NCBI GenBank assembly: GCA_944363975.1
Contig: CALVVU010000001.1
Coordinates: 124,001-188,000, forward strand
Length of the DNA: 64,000 bases
DNA from: Candidatus Coprovivens excrementavium
GTDB taxonomy: Bacteria > Bacillota_I > Bacilli_A > RF39 > UBA660
Direction of reading: 5' to 3'
Part shown: piece after piece, positions 55,003 to 63,863 of the stretch
Numbering within the stretch: the stretch's first letter is position 1
Layout of the letters: the number at the start of each line of letters is the position of its first letter
Position numbers and translations under genes: made by a program
Notes under the pieces: model-generated
What the model was told of the DNA's origin: nothing
What the model saw: only the letters and a program-made list of their open reading frames with translations
Database searches by the model: none

Positions 55003-55902
55003 ATGTATAAATATTATAAAAAAGATAGTTATAAAGTTATGGAGTATGATTTCTTTTCTATTACGGAATTCTTAGATTATTTAGATGCACAACCAATAAA
55101 TAGAGATATATTTAGAAATGATTTAGCTAGTGAGAGTAATGATTATTATTTTACAAAGACAAGAAGTCTTGAAGAAGCAAAGCAATTATTAAAATATGGT
55201 TGTCATGAAGATTTTGATAAAATATTAGAGTTAAAATTAAAATTAGAAAAATATATAAAAATGGCCAAAATAAAACAAAGACAATATAATTATTATGTAG
55301 GATATGCCCCTGATGTGAAAGCTTATTTAGAAGGATGTCCTTTATCAATGTTAAATAAGGAACAACCTAAAAGAAAACAAATCAATATATATTATAATGC
55401 GGCAATACTTGGAAATGTTAGTGTAGAAGAGATCTTTAATCGCGGGGCAATTACTTTATGTTTAGTTGAAATATTGGAGAATATGGGATTTGGAGTTGGA
55501 TTGAATATATTTACAATGTCAAAAAGCGAAAATCAAATACATTATGCTAAATTTAATATAAAAAGCTCAGCTGAAAGATTAAATATGCAAAAAGTTTTTT
55601 TTCCGCTATGTCACCCTTCTTTTTTAAGAAGATTAGTCTTTAGATTAAGAGAAATGACTCCCGATATTGAATATCATTGGTATGATGGCTATGGTAAAAC
55701 ATGTGATGATTATACAATAAGAAATATTATTAATTTAAAAAGTAATGATATTGTTATATGTCAACCTAGCGAGATGGGAGTGCTAGGAACTAGTATTGTT
55801 GATGATGCTAATAGAATGTTTGAATATATTAATAGTTTTAAAGATAGAGATTTTGTTTTAGAAAAAATTATTGATGATGTTAAATATACAAAGAGAAGGT
55901 AG
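55003..55902 (+). CDS. Probable partner of the AAA ATPase, VWA-like fold
   Basis: 299 residues, no membrane helix. Begins with SITEFLDYL and SLEEAKQLLKYG, a pattern I recall from phage-type proteins paired with AAA ATPases. The central and C-terminal parts alternate hydrophobic strands and helices (ITLCLVEILENMGFGVGLNIFTMS, NDIVICQPSE), consistent with a VWA-like fold, but the metal-binding DxSxS is missing. One base separates it from the ATPase gene (AGGAG before the ATG), so it is co-transcribed. Function unknown. Confidence 0.8.
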   Translation: MYKYYKKDSYKVMEYDFFSITEFLDYLDAQPINRDIFRNDLASESNDYYFTKTRSLEEAKQLLKYGCHEDFDKILELKLKLEKYIKMAKIKQRQYNYYVGYAPDVKAYLEGCPLSMLNKEQPKRKQINIYYNAAILGNVSVEEIFNRGAITLCLVEILENMGFGVGLNIFTMSKSENQIHYAKFNIKSSAERLNMQKVFFPLCHPSFLRRLVFRLREMTPDIEYHWYDGYGKTCDDYTIRNIINLKSNDIVICQPSEMGVLGTSIVDDANRMFEYINSFKDRDFVLEKIIDDVKYTKRR

Positions 55903-55920
55903 AATCTTCTCTTTTATTTA
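55890..55920 (+). terminator. Terminator of AAA operon
   Basis: AAGAGAAG (55891-55898) pairs with CTTCTCTT (55906-55913), then a T-rich tail. Confidence 0.75.
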
Positions 55921-55968
55921 AACTTCTACCCTATTTTATGATATTATATTAAAGCGAGGTGAGATATC

Positions 55969-57612
55969 ATGAATATTAAGAATTTAACTATGACTTTTGG
56001 TACACAAGAAATATTCGATGATATTAACTTACAAATAAAAGAAAAAGAAAAAGTTGGAATTATAGGTGTTAACGGAGCCGGTAAAAGTACTTTTTTTAAA
56101 CTTATTTTAGGTAAATTGGAACCTGATAGAGGAAAAATCATCTTAAAACCTGGAACAAGAATTGGTTTTTTACCACAGGTAATAAGTGATGAAATTCCTA
56201 GTATGGAAATTTCAGTGTTTGACTATTTATTAGATGGTCGTCCTATAAAGAAATTGGAGAAAGAACTTAGTGAAGCTTATACTGAGGCAAGTATCGAAAG
56301 TGATGAAAAAAAGCTTAAAATAATAATGAAAAAGATTGGTAAATTACAAGAGAAATTGGAATACTATGAAGTTTATAATGCAGAAAATATTTTATTAAAA
56401 ATAGTAACTGGGATGAATATTGATAGTGATTTATTAGATATGAAATTATGCGATTTATCAGGAGGACAAAAAAGTAAAATCGCTTTTGCCCGTCTTCTCT
56501 ACTCTAATCCCGAAATACTTCTGTTAGATGAACCAACTAATCACTTAGATAATGATAGTAAAGATTATATAATTCAGTATTTAAAGCATTATAACGGGAC
56601 CGTTTTAGTTATCTCTCATGATATAGAATTCTTAGATCAAGTAACGACACAAACGTTATATGTTGATAAAATAACACATAAGATGGAATTATTTCCAGGT
56701 AATTATGAAAAGTATATTAAAATAAGAAATGAAAGATTAAAAACGCAAGAAAGAATTTATGATAAACAAATTAAAGAAGAAGAAAAATTAAAAAGAATTA
56801 TTGCTAAATATATTGGTGGTAACGAAAAGAAAGCACGTATTGCTAAAGATAGACAGAAAAAGTTAGCAAGATTAGAAGAAAATAAAATTACTTTAGAAAA
56901 AAAACAAAAAGTTACACATTTTAAAATTAAGATTAATCATCAATCAGGTATTATACCATTAAAATGTGAAAATCTAACTTTTGGTTATAATGAGAATCAT
57001 CTTTTAATTAATGATTTAACTTTTGATTTAAGTCGTGGCGAAAAGTTTTTGATCGTTGGTGAAAATGGTGTTGGAAAATCAACTTTGCTTAAATTAATTA
57101 TGGGATATTTAAAACCACTTAGTGGAGAATTACAATTAAATGATAAAACAGAATTAGGATACTATGCACAAGAGCATGAACTATTAGATAATGAAAAAAT
57201 TATTTTAGAAAACTTTAGCGAATTTTCTTTAAGTACAAAAGAAATACGTTCTTTTTTAGGTAATTTCTTGTTTTCTGGAGATGATGTTTATAAAAAAGTA
57301 GCTTATTTATCTCCAGGAGAAAGAAGTCGAGTGGCGTTAGCTAAGCTCGCCTTAACTGGAGCTAACTTATTAATATTAGATGAACCAACTAACCATTTAG
57401 ATCCACAAACACGAGAAATTATTGCACAAACATTTAAAGACTATGAAGGGACAATGTTAGTTGTATCTCATAATGTAGATTTTGTTGATAATTTAGGAAT
57501 TGAAAGAATGTTAATGTTGCCTAGTGGAGAAATAAAATATTATGATAAAGATACAGTTTTATATTATCAAGAATTAAATAATCAAAGTAAATATAAGAAG
57601 AAAATTTCTTAA
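55969..57612 (+). CDS. ABC-F family ATPase
   Basis: 547 residues, two ABC domains and no membrane segment. The first domain has GVNGAGKST, signature LSGGQKSKIAF and LLDEPTNHLD. The second has GENGVGKST, LSPGERSRVAL and ILDEPTNHLD. A charged linker at about 245-315 is the ribosome-interacting P-site tether. ABC-F proteins bind the ribosomal E site, helping translation or conferring antibiotic protection; this one is likely a housekeeping YbiT/Uup/EttA-like member, but the subfamily is not certain. AGGTGAG precedes the ATG. Confidence 0.93.
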   Translation: MNIKNLTMTFGTQEIFDDINLQIKEKEKVGIIGVNGAGKSTFFKLILGKLEPDRGKIILKPGTRIGFLPQVISDEIPSMEISVFDYLLDGRPIKKLEKELSEAYTEASIESDEKKLKIIMKKIGKLQEKLEYYEVYNAENILLKIVTGMNIDSDLLDMKLCDLSGGQKSKIAFARLLYSNPEILLLDEPTNHLDNDSKDYIIQYLKHYNGTVLVISHDIEFLDQVTTQTLYVDKITHKMELFPGNYEKYIKIRNERLKTQERIYDKQIKEEEKLKRIIAKYIGGNEKKARIAKDRQKKLARLEENKITLEKKQKVTHFKIKINHQSGIIPLKCENLTFGYNENHLLINDLTFDLSRGEKFLIVGENGVGKSTLLKLIMGYLKPLSGELQLNDKTELGYYAQEHELLDNEKIILENFSEFSLSTKEIRSFLGNFLFSGDDVYKKVAYLSPGERSRVALAKLALTGANLLILDEPTNHLDPQTREIIAQTFKDYEGTMLVVSHNVDFVDNLGIERMLMLPSGEIKYYDKDTVLYYQELNNQSKYKKKIS

Positions 57613-57648
57613 GACGTAGAAAGAACACTTAAGGAGTTTTCTTTTTTA

Positions 57649-57657
57649 TGTTATAAT
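57649..57657 (+). promoter_or_regulatory. Extended -10 element of the YitT gene
   Basis: TG-T-TATAAT, 28 nt before the ATG. Confidence 0.5.
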
Positions 57658-57684
57658 AAATATAAGGTGGAAAAGGAGGATGAT

Positions 57685-58560
57685 ATGTCAAAAATTAAAA
57701 AATCACCATTACTTTTTAAAGTTATAGAATTTTTCTTTATTACTCTAGGAGCAGTTATTGCGGCTTTTGCACTAGAAGGATTATTAGTACCTAACTCCAT
57801 TTTAGATGGAGGAGTAACTGGTATAAGTATCATTTTTAATATTTTATTTAATTGGAAATTAAGTTTATGTATTCTTATTATAAATATGCCCTTTTTATAT
57901 ATCGGTTTTAAAAATTTAGGAGGTAAATTCTTAGTTAAGGCTATTTATAGTATTGCTATATTTTCTCTTTTACTTGAACTATTCCATTCTGTAAATCACG
58001 TGACGGATAATATATTATTGGCAACAATATATGGAAGTGTTTTATTAGGAGTTGGAGTTGGTATTGTAATCCGATTTGGTGGATGTTTAGATGGAACAGA
58101 GTCATTAGGAATTGTAATTAGTAAGAATACTAACTTTTCAGTAGGACAATTTGTATTATTATGTAATGTTGTTATATTTTCAATTGCTGGTTATTTTTTT
58201 GGAGTTGATCGTGCTTTATACTCGTTATTAGGATATTTTATAACTAGCAAAGTGGTTGATGAAATAAGCGAAGGATTCGAAAAGACAAAAGCTGCACTTA
58301 TCATAACAGATGATGGTAAAATGATGGCAGAACATATTTATAAAAAAATTGGAAGAACTGTTACAATTTTGAAAGGTAACGGATTAATTAGTGGTCAAAA
58401 AGCAGTGTTATATTGTGTTCTTACAAGAATTGAAATTCCAGAGCTTAAAAGAATTGTTAAAGAAGAAGATCAATCAGCATTTATTACAATATCAGATGTC
58501 TCTGAAATAATTGGAGCACATATAAAATCAAATAATAAATTAAAGGAGAAGAAAAAATGA
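57685..58560 (+). CDS. YitT family membrane protein
   Basis: 291 residues from the ATG at 57685 (AAGGAGG upstream). N-terminal DUF161 part with about five membrane helices (ITLGAVIAAFALEGLLVP, LLGVGVGIVIRFGGCLDGTESLGIVI) and a C-terminal soluble DUF2179 domain (GRTVTILKGNGLISGQK, AFITISDVSEIIGA). Possible transporter; substrate unknown in the family. The stop overlaps the next start by 4 bases. Confidence 0.93.
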   Translation: MSKIKKSPLLFKVIEFFFITLGAVIAAFALEGLLVPNSILDGGVTGISIIFNILFNWKLSLCILIINMPFLYIGFKNLGGKFLVKAIYSIAIFSLLLELFHSVNHVTDNILLATIYGSVLLGVGVGIVIRFGGCLDGTESLGIVISKNTNFSVGQFVLLCNVVIFSIAGYFFGVDRALYSLLGYFITSKVVDEISEGFEKTKAALIITDDGKMMAEHIYKKIGRTVTILKGNGLISGQKAVLYCVLTRIEIPELKRIVKEEDQSAFITISDVSEIIGAHIKSNNKLKEKKK

Positions 58561-58877
58561 AAATATATAATAAATTAGTGAGAGATAATATCCCTGATAT
58601 AATTCTTAAAGATAATGAGCTTCCTGTAACACGCATATTAAATGATGAAGAGTTTATTAAAGAATTAAACAAAAAACTTCAAGAGGAAGTTAATGAATAT
58701 TTAGAAGGAGAAAATATTGAAGAAATGGTAGACATTCTAGAAGTAATTAGAGCAATTTTAGAATATAAGAATGTTTCCTACGAAGATATTGAAGAAAAAA
58801 GAAAGAAAAAAGCTAATAAAAGAGGTGCTTTTAAAGAAAAAATTTATTTAGAAAAAGTAATTCAAAATGGAGATTAG
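58557..58877 (+). CDS. MazG-like nucleotide pyrophosphohydrolase
   Basis: 106 residues: YNKLVRDNIPDII, KKLQEEVNEYLEG, IEEMVDILEVIRAIL and RKKKANKRGAFKEKIYLE. All match the small single-domain MazG/PRA-PH fold, with EExxE and D for magnesium. Hydrolyses nucleoside triphosphates to monophosphates, a cleaning role. It overlaps the YitT gene by ATGA, so translation is coupled. Histidine biosynthesis is not indicated. Confidence 0.9.
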   Translation: MKIYNKLVRDNIPDIILKDNELPVTRILNDEEFIKELNKKLQEEVNEYLEGENIEEMVDILEVIRAILEYKNVSYEDIEEKRKKKANKRGAFKEKIYLEKVIQNGD

Positions 58878-58896
58878 ACACTGAATGTGTCTTTTT
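58876..58896 (+). terminator. Terminator of yitT-mazG unit
   Basis: AGACAC (58876-58881) pairs with GTGTCT (58887-58892), five T. Confidence 0.7.
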
Positions 58897-58963
58897 ATTT
58901 GTCAAATTAATAAATTTAATATAAAATAATATATGTAATATATATAAGATATGGGGTGATACA

Positions 58964-59521
58964 ATGTATACTAAAGTTGAAGAAGCTATTCATTTTATGG
59001 TTAAAGCTAACAAAGGGCAAAAACGTAAAAATGAAAATATAGATAAGAGTTTTCATCCAATGATTATTTATTCAATGCTTAGAGACTTTACAACAACAGA
59101 AGATGTTCTAGTATCAGCTCTTTTGCACGATGTAATTAATGATACTGAATATGGATATGAAGAAATAGAAGAAAGATTTGGAACATTAGTTGCAGATATG
59201 GTATCAGACTTGTCGGAAGATATGGCGATTGCTAAATGGATTGATAGAAAAAAAGATTATGTAAAAAGAATGAGAGCTAATTATGACGTTAATGTTATAA
59301 ATATAATGCTTGCTGATAAACTCCATAATTTAATTTCTAATTATGATAGATTCTTAAAAATGGGAGATAAAATGTGGAAAAATACTGGTGGTACAAAAGA
59401 TGAAAACCGTTGGTTATATAGAGAATTATATAATATTGCTAAAAAGAAAGGTGCTAATGAACACTTATTAGAAAGATATAAAGAAATAATAAAGATATAT
59501 TTTGGTGAGATAGATGAATAA
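58964..59521 (+). CDS. HD-domain hydrolase (RelA/SpoT-like HD family)
   Basis: 185 residues. HD metal motifs: His in KSFHPMIIYSML, ALLHDVINDTEYG, and LADKLHNLISN, the pattern of the hydrolase half of SpoT. No synthetase or regulatory domain, so it resembles a short stand-alone hydrolase (Mesh1-like or another phosphohydrolase). GGGGTG precedes the ATG. Overlaps the PAP2 gene by 8 bases. Confidence 0.9.
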   Translation: MYTKVEEAIHFMVKANKGQKRKNENIDKSFHPMIIYSMLRDFTTTEDVLVSALLHDVINDTEYGYEEIEERFGTLVADMVSDLSEDMAIAKWIDRKKDYVKRMRANYDVNVINIMLADKLHNLISNYDRFLKMGDKMWKNTGGTKDENRWLYRELYNIAKKKGANEHLLERYKEIIKIYFGEIDE

Positions 59522-60134
59522 GATAATGAAACAATCTATAAAAATTGCTCTTTTTAGTTTAAGTATTATCTTATTTGTTTATTTAACTAAGATGTTACTA
59601 TTAGATGAAATTAAATATTTTGATGATTTAATTTTTAGATATGTATCTAAATTAAGATGTGAGCCTTTAACAATTGTATTTAAATTCTTTTCTTTTCTAT
59701 GTAGTACTTATTTTATAGTTGCTCTAACGATAATTATTATGTTATTTGTAAAAGAGAAAAAAATAACTTTTTATATTGTTCTTAATTTATTATGTTGTTT
59801 TGCTTTAAACCAAACATTGAAATTTCTTTTTGCTAGAGCAAGACCACTAGATATTAACTTAATTATTGAAAAAGGATATAGTTTTCCTTCTGGTCATTCA
59901 ATGCTAAGTTTAGCTTATTATGGTTTTCTAATTTATTTAATTTTAAAGAGTAATTTAAAAAGAGAAAATAAATTATTATTTACAATTTTATTATCTATTC
60001 TTATCTTTTTAATAGGATTTAGTCGTATTTATTTAGGAGTTCATTATACAAGTGATGTCTTAGCAGGTTTTGCTATTTCAACTGCTTATTTATTATTATA
60101 TATTCAATTTTTTTATAATAAAAGAAGTGCTTAA
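59514..60134 (+). CDS. PAP2-type membrane phosphatase
   Basis: 206 residues with about six membrane helices. Catalytic motifs of the PAP2 family: KFLFARARP, PSGHS and SRIYLGVHYTSDV. Probably dephosphorylates undecaprenyl pyrophosphate or phosphatidic acid or glycerolipid phosphates at the membrane. Its start overlaps the HD gene. Confidence 0.93.
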   Translation: MNKIMKQSIKIALFSLSIILFVYLTKMLLLDEIKYFDDLIFRYVSKLRCEPLTIVFKFFSFLCSTYFIVALTIIIMLFVKEKKITFYIVLNLLCCFALNQTLKFLFARARPLDINLIIEKGYSFPSGHSMLSLAYYGFLIYLILKSNLKRENKLLFTILLSILIFLIGFSRIYLGVHYTSDVLAGFAISTAYLLLYIQFFYNKRSA

Positions 60135-60152
60135 ATAAGCACTTCTTTATTT
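60121..60152. terminator. Bidirectional terminator
   Basis: AAAGAAGTGCTTA (60121-60133) pairs with TAAGCACTTCTTT (60136-60148); ends PAP2 (+) and muramidase (-) genes. Confidence 0.85.
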
Positions 60153-61226
60153 ACTTCGACTTTTATATTCAGGACTGTTAGCTATTTCAGTTTTAACGCT
60201 TTTTAAGGAATAATCTAAATCAATATATCCATTTATTCCTGGAACACTTCCCTTGCTAGAATATTGGTAACTTGTACGTTGCGATGTCGGGGTATAATAT
60301 ACTGGAAATTCTTCACTAGAAAAATCGGTAAAAGAAACGTGATTATTATATGTTTCCCCTGATGTTAACCATAATTTATATGGTAAACTTTCTACACGAT
60401 GGGCATGAGAATTATTAATATAAATAGCGGGATATAAATTATATTTTGCTATTTCAGTATTAGCAGCTGATATGACATTTCGTAGTGTTTGATCGTCAAG
60501 ACTTAATTGGCTTTCACATTCAACGTCAATATAAACTGGATATTCTAAGGTATAATCGTTTAATACTTGACCAACAAAGTTGGCTTCGCGACGAGCTTCT
60601 TCTTCTGTAGTAGCTCTACTATACCAATAGACACCAACAGGAATATTTAAACGTTCACATTCTTGCATGTTTCGATGAAATTGTTCGTCTAAAGCATAGT
60701 TTCCATTGGCATCACGACATATAGCATCCATTACTCTTATGATGGCAAAATCAACATGTTTACTAGTTTCATCCCAATTGATTGTTCCTTGCCAGGCAGA
60801 AACATCAAGACCTTTTTCTAATTTAGATGGGTCTTCAGATATTTTATAATTATAATAGAATTTAACTGGCATTTGCGAAGTATCAGCTTCTATTCCAGTA
60901 TATTCAATTAATACATCATTGCCAAAATTATTTTTAAGGCTAACTTCTAATTCAATATCTTGGATTGTATTGTTACTTTTAATGTCGGTATAATAATTTA
61001 TATTCTTACCTAAATTAAGATTTTTTTCAATTATTTCTTGACCATTGGCATCTTTTAGAGCACGATTTAATTCATCGGTAGTTAAGGATGCTCCGGTTTC
61101 AAGCTTACTTAATAAAATATTATTTTCTAAAGCAGAAGCTGAATTAAATTGAGAGAAGACTGTAATCGTTAAAGCCATTGTAGATGCAGCGATAAAAGCT
61201 CCTGTTTTTTTTAGTTTTTCTTTCAT
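60147..61226 (-). CDS. Secreted GH25 muramidase
   Basis: 359 residues from the ATG at 61226 (TTGAGGA upstream); a longer in-frame start is unlikely. Signal peptide (AASTMALTITVFSQFNSASA). Residues 145-359 are a GH25 domain: GLDVSAWQGTINW, DFAIIRV, GVYWYSRATTEEEA, YPVYIDVE (the catalytic Asp and Glu) and LWLTSG. Cleaves beta-1,4 bonds between MurNAc and GlcNAc. N-terminal 100 residues have no cell-wall-binding repeat, unlike phage lysins, so autolysin or lytic function in wall turnover is likely. Monocistronic. Confidence 0.93.
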   Translation of the reverse strand: MKEKLKKTGAFIAASTMALTITVFSQFNSASALENNILLSKLETGASLTTDELNRALKDANGQEIIEKNLNLGKNINYYTDIKSNNTIQDIELEVSLKNNFGNDVLIEYTGIEADTSQMPVKFYYNYKISEDPSKLEKGLDVSAWQGTINWDETSKHVDFAIIRVMDAICRDANGNYALDEQFHRNMQECERLNIPVGVYWYSRATTEEEARREANFVGQVLNDYTLEYPVYIDVECESQLSLDDQTLRNVISAANTEIAKYNLYPAIYINNSHAHRVESLPYKLWLTSGETYNNHVSFTDFSSEEFPVYYTPTSQRTSYQYSSKGSVPGINGYIDLDYSLKSVKTEIANSPEYKSRSK

Positions 61227-61298
61227 ATCCTCAATCCCCCTTTTCTTTTGGTTACTTACCCTAACATAATTTTTTTTGATGGTCAATCTTGAATATAA

Positions 61299-61332
61299 AA
61301 AAAACTAAACTTTACGTAAAGTTTAGTTTTTT
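61299..61332 (-). terminator. Terminator of the 2,4-diaminopentanoate dehydrogenase-like gene
   Basis: A 17-bp-arm perfect palindrome AAAAAACTAAACTTTAC/GTAAAGTTTAGTTTTTT; A-run supplies the minus-strand T-tract. Confidence 0.85.
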
Positions 61333-61343
61333 AAATCCTTATA

Positions 61344-62417
61344 TTAGTTTAAATATTCATTCAAATTTTTTAAGCGATAAGTTGGTTCTGGCATTTGACT
61401 TGTTGGAACAAAACCTGGGTCAGCATTAATAACGTCAGGAATACGATTTACAACGTCAGCACAAGTAAGTTCGACGGTAGATGGTTGACTGACAACAATT
61501 GTTGTTTCTGGTTCTCCGATAATAGTCCATTCATTTTTATCTACTTCATCTGGTGCATATACCTTACCGATACATTCAGCTTCAATAGTAATTCCTTCTT
61601 CTGTTTCAGCTGTAACTACTGCACTCATACCTGTAGCATCACCAGCTTTAATGTTTATGCCTAAAGTTGATGACTCTAAATCTACATCATTAGTTTTAGG
61701 AACACATTCTTGATTCATACTTGTAATATGAAGATGAAGTTTATCAGCTAGCCATCCAACTGTATTCCACATATATGAAGGAGCAAAATTTCCGGATTCG
61801 ATTATGTTTTGGCGTTCTTCTTTACTCATACGATCTGCTGATGCTATTTCTTTGTCAAAATCTTCAAGTGTTAAACCAGCTCCGTGAGCACGAGCTAAAG
61901 CTATACCATAATCTTCAACATTATATGAAGATGATCCTTTTATTTTGACTATCTTATGAGTTGTTCCTGATAAAATAGAAATTAAATTACCCCAGAAGAT
62001 GTCTTGGTAACCACAACCTGTTATTGTACATTTGTTGGCTTTGGCTAGAACGTCTAATTCTTTCCAAACTTTAGGATTTGAATTTGAAGCAAAGAAGGCC
62101 TCTTCACATGTCGTAATAGCATTTATTCCTAATGAAGCACAAGTTCTTAAAACATCTTTAACATCATTTAATAAACTCATTGTTGCAACAATGGCAATAT
62201 CTGGTTTAGTTCTTTGTAAATAACTTGCGAGATTATCAACTGGTTCGATTACAACATTTTTCTTTTCATTTCCTATTATATCGCCGATATCCTTTCCAAT
62301 AACATTGGGGTTTATGTCAACAGCACCTACTATTTGAGCACCTTTTTCGAATACATAGCGCATTGTATAAACGCTCATCTTTCCGCAACCTATTTGAAAT
62401 ACTTTTATTTTTTCCAT
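61344..62417 (-). CDS. 2,4-diaminopentanoate dehydrogenase-like oxidoreductase
   Basis: 357 residues. Rossmann N-terminus IKVFQIGCGKMSVYTM and AQIVGAVDINP bind NAD(P); the rest (TGCGYQDIFWGNLISILSG, DADGMSAVV-type region, ADVVNRIPDVINADPG) resembles the C-terminal domain of the ornithine-fermentation enzyme and related dihydrodipicolinate reductase-like proteins. Ornithine-pathway members accompany oraS/oraE and ortA/B genes; none are here. So the enzyme may act on another amino acid, and the exact substrate is not settled. TAGGATGG precedes the ATG. Monocistronic. Confidence 0.82.
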   Translation of the reverse strand: MEKIKVFQIGCGKMSVYTMRYVFEKGAQIVGAVDINPNVIGKDIGDIIGNEKKNVVIEPVDNLASYLQRTKPDIAIVATMSLLNDVKDVLRTCASLGINAITTCEEAFFASNSNPKVWKELDVLAKANKCTITGCGYQDIFWGNLISILSGTTHKIVKIKGSSSYNVEDYGIALARAHGAGLTLEDFDKEIASADRMSKEERQNIIESGNFAPSYMWNTVGWLADKLHLHITSMNQECVPKTNDVDLESSTLGINIKAGDATGMSAVVTAETEEGITIEAECIGKVYAPDEVDKNEWTIIGEPETTIVVSQPSTVELTCADVVNRIPDVINADPGFVPTSQMPEPTYRLKNLNEYLN

Positions 62418-62439
62418 AATACCATCCTATTCTATTATT

Positions 62440-62448
62440 ATTATACCA
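62440..62448 (-). promoter_or_regulatory. Extended -10 element of the dehydrogenase gene
   Basis: Minus-strand TG-G-TATAAT, 22 nt before the ATG. Confidence 0.5.
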
Positions 62449-62470
62449 AATATAATCTTTAATAGACGTT

Positions 62471-62525
62471 AAAAAAGAAGAGATTGACAGTATTAGTTAG
62501 TATCTGATAAGTCAACATTCTCTTC
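62471..62525 (-). terminator. Terminator of Clp-like gene, overlapping its 3' end
   Basis: GAAGAGATTGAC (62477-62488) pairs with GTCAA-CAT-TCTCTTC (62511-62525) with a 3-nt bulge; A-run 62471-62476 makes the minus T-tract. Confidence 0.65.
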
Positions 62526-63581
62526 TCTAATTAAATCAGCAAAATCAATCTTAAATTTTTCTATAGCTTTAGTACGGGCATCATCATATATATTACGAGC
62601 ATTACATACTGCTTTGTAGACATGTTTTATACGACAAACATTTTCATTGTCAAATAAAGCATATGTAAAGGCATTGGATAGAATAGTTAAACAAATGTCA
62701 GGATAACGTGATGATATTTCATATATTCTTTTATATTCATCTGTCATATCGACAATAAAGGTCATTATTCTTTCAATAATAAAACTTGTATATTCGAAGT
62801 GAACACCAGTTTTTGTTTCTATTTTCGGATATGTTCCCATTAAAATTTTTACACAGGTTGGTTGGTCAACTTCAGCAACATCTATTTTTTGAAAACGTCT
62901 TAGAAAGGCACGATCGCGAAGAATATATTGCTCATATTCTTCATCAGTTGTAGCACCTATCATTTTTATCTCGCCACGATCTAATCCAGCTTTAAACATA
63001 TTAGCAAAATCAATTCCTGATTCGCCACCATCTTTATTTACTAAAACATGTGTTTCATCTAAAAAGACAATTGTTTTAGGACGATTAGATAATTCTTTAA
63101 CAAGAAGGTCTACACGACTTTCAATTTGGCCATTTGATTCAGTTTTACCTAATAATGAGGTAACATTTAACTTATATATTTTGTAGCCTTCTAGAGCTTT
63201 AGGAACTAAGTGTTTTTGAATTCGATAAGCAACACCTTCAACAATAGAAGTTTTACCAACACCTGCTTTACCGACTAATAAAGCACTTTTTTCTGGAGTT
63301 AAAAGAGTCATTATAACTTGTTTTATTTCTTCGTCACGACCAATAGATGGATCAGTAATGTATTCTCTTTCTGTTAATTCTTGACCATAACGATCTAAAA
63401 TACTCACAAAACCTTGATATATATTTTCTTCATTTGAAGTTGAATTTTCTTCAATTAAAGGCTTAGAAATAATTTTTTCTTGATGTTCAGTAACATTTAC
63501 ATCATGAGGAATACTAGTTTTATTGCCTCCAACTTGATATGTTACCTTTTGTGGTTTATTATTTTCTAAAGTTTCATACAT
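62493..63581 (-). CDS. Single-ring Clp-like AAA ATPase
   Basis: 362 residues from the ATG at 63581. Residues about 68-362 match the first AAA domain of ClpB/Clp[20 protein letters not shown], Walker [10 protein letters not shown], Walker B IVFLDETH, sensor [10 protein letters not shown] and [12 protein letters not shown]. Clp proteins usually also have an N-domain and a second AAA ring; both are missing here. The first 65 residues are unstructured and polar. No ClpP-binding loop is visible, so a protease partner is not expected. AAGGTG precedes the ATG. Likely a protein-remodelling ATPase with an unknown substrate. Confidence 0.88.
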   Translation of the reverse strand: MYETLENNKPQKVTYQVGGNKTSIPHDVNVTEHQEKIISKPLIEENSTSNEENIYQGFVSILDRYGQELTEREYITDPSIGRDEEIKQVIMTLLTPEKSALLVGKAGVGKTSIVEGVAYRIQKHLVPKALEGYKIYKLNVTSLLGKTESNGQIESRVDLLVKELSNRPKTIVFLDETHVLVNKDGGESGIDFANMFKAGLDRGEIKMIGATTDEEYEQYILRDRAFLRRFQKIDVAEVDQPTCVKILMGTYPKIETKTGVHFEYTSFIIERIMTFIVDMTDEYKRIYEISSRYPDICLTILSNAFTYALFDNENVCRIKHVYKAVCNARNIYDDARTKAIEKFKIDFADLIREENVDLSDTN

Positions 63582-63598
63582 TGTTATCACCTTATTTA

Positions 63599-63607
63599 AT
63601 TATAACA
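63599..63607 (-). promoter_or_regulatory. Extended -10 element of Clp-like gene
   Basis: Minus-strand TG-T-TATAAT, 18 nt before the ATG. Confidence 0.5.
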
Positions 63608-63644
63608 TAAAGTTCTAAATTCTTATATTTTTAATCATTTATAG

Positions 63645-63671
63645 AAAAAAAAGCAAGCTTGATGCTTGCTT
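63645..63671 (-). terminator. tRNA-Asn terminator
   Basis: AAGCAAGC (63651-63658) pairs with GCTTGCTT (63664-63671); A-run 63645-63652. Confidence 0.8.
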
Positions 63672-63682
63672 ATTATTCTTAA

Positions 63683-63758
63683 TGGCGCCTGATGTAGGAC
63701 TCGAACCTACGACCTAACGGTTAACAGCCGTGCGCTCTACCGACTGAGCTAATCAGGC
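63683..63758 (-). tRNA. tRNA-Asn (GTT)
   Basis: Minus-strand cloverleaf: acceptor GCCTGAT/ATCAGGC with discriminator G and encoded CCA (63683-63685), D arm AGCTCAGTCGGTAGAGC, anticodon loop CTGTTAA with anticodon GTT, T arm with GTTCGAGTC. Confidence 0.95.
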
Positions 63759-63817
63759 ATTGCTCTTTAATTATAGCAAAATCACAAATAAAGTCAATAA
63801 AAAAGTGAATTTTTTTA

Positions 63818-63863
63818 TAAAAAAAATTATTTTATTAAATATCAAGATATTTAATAAAATAAT
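63818..63863 (-). terminator. Terminator of gene entering from the right
   Basis: Perfect 17-bp stem ATTATTTTATTAAATAT (63826-63842) with its complement (63847-63863), loop CAAG; A-run 63818-63826 gives the minus T-tract. Confidence 0.7.

Noticed and set aside
53253..55902. Prophage remnant, since similar ATPase pairs occur in phages
   Set aside because: No integrase, capsid, tail or lysis gene nearby, and the flanks are ordinary housekeeping genes.
58557..58877. HisE (histidine biosynthesis) assignment for the MazG-like protein
   Set aside because: No his genes nearby and the sequence fits small MazG-like proteins better.
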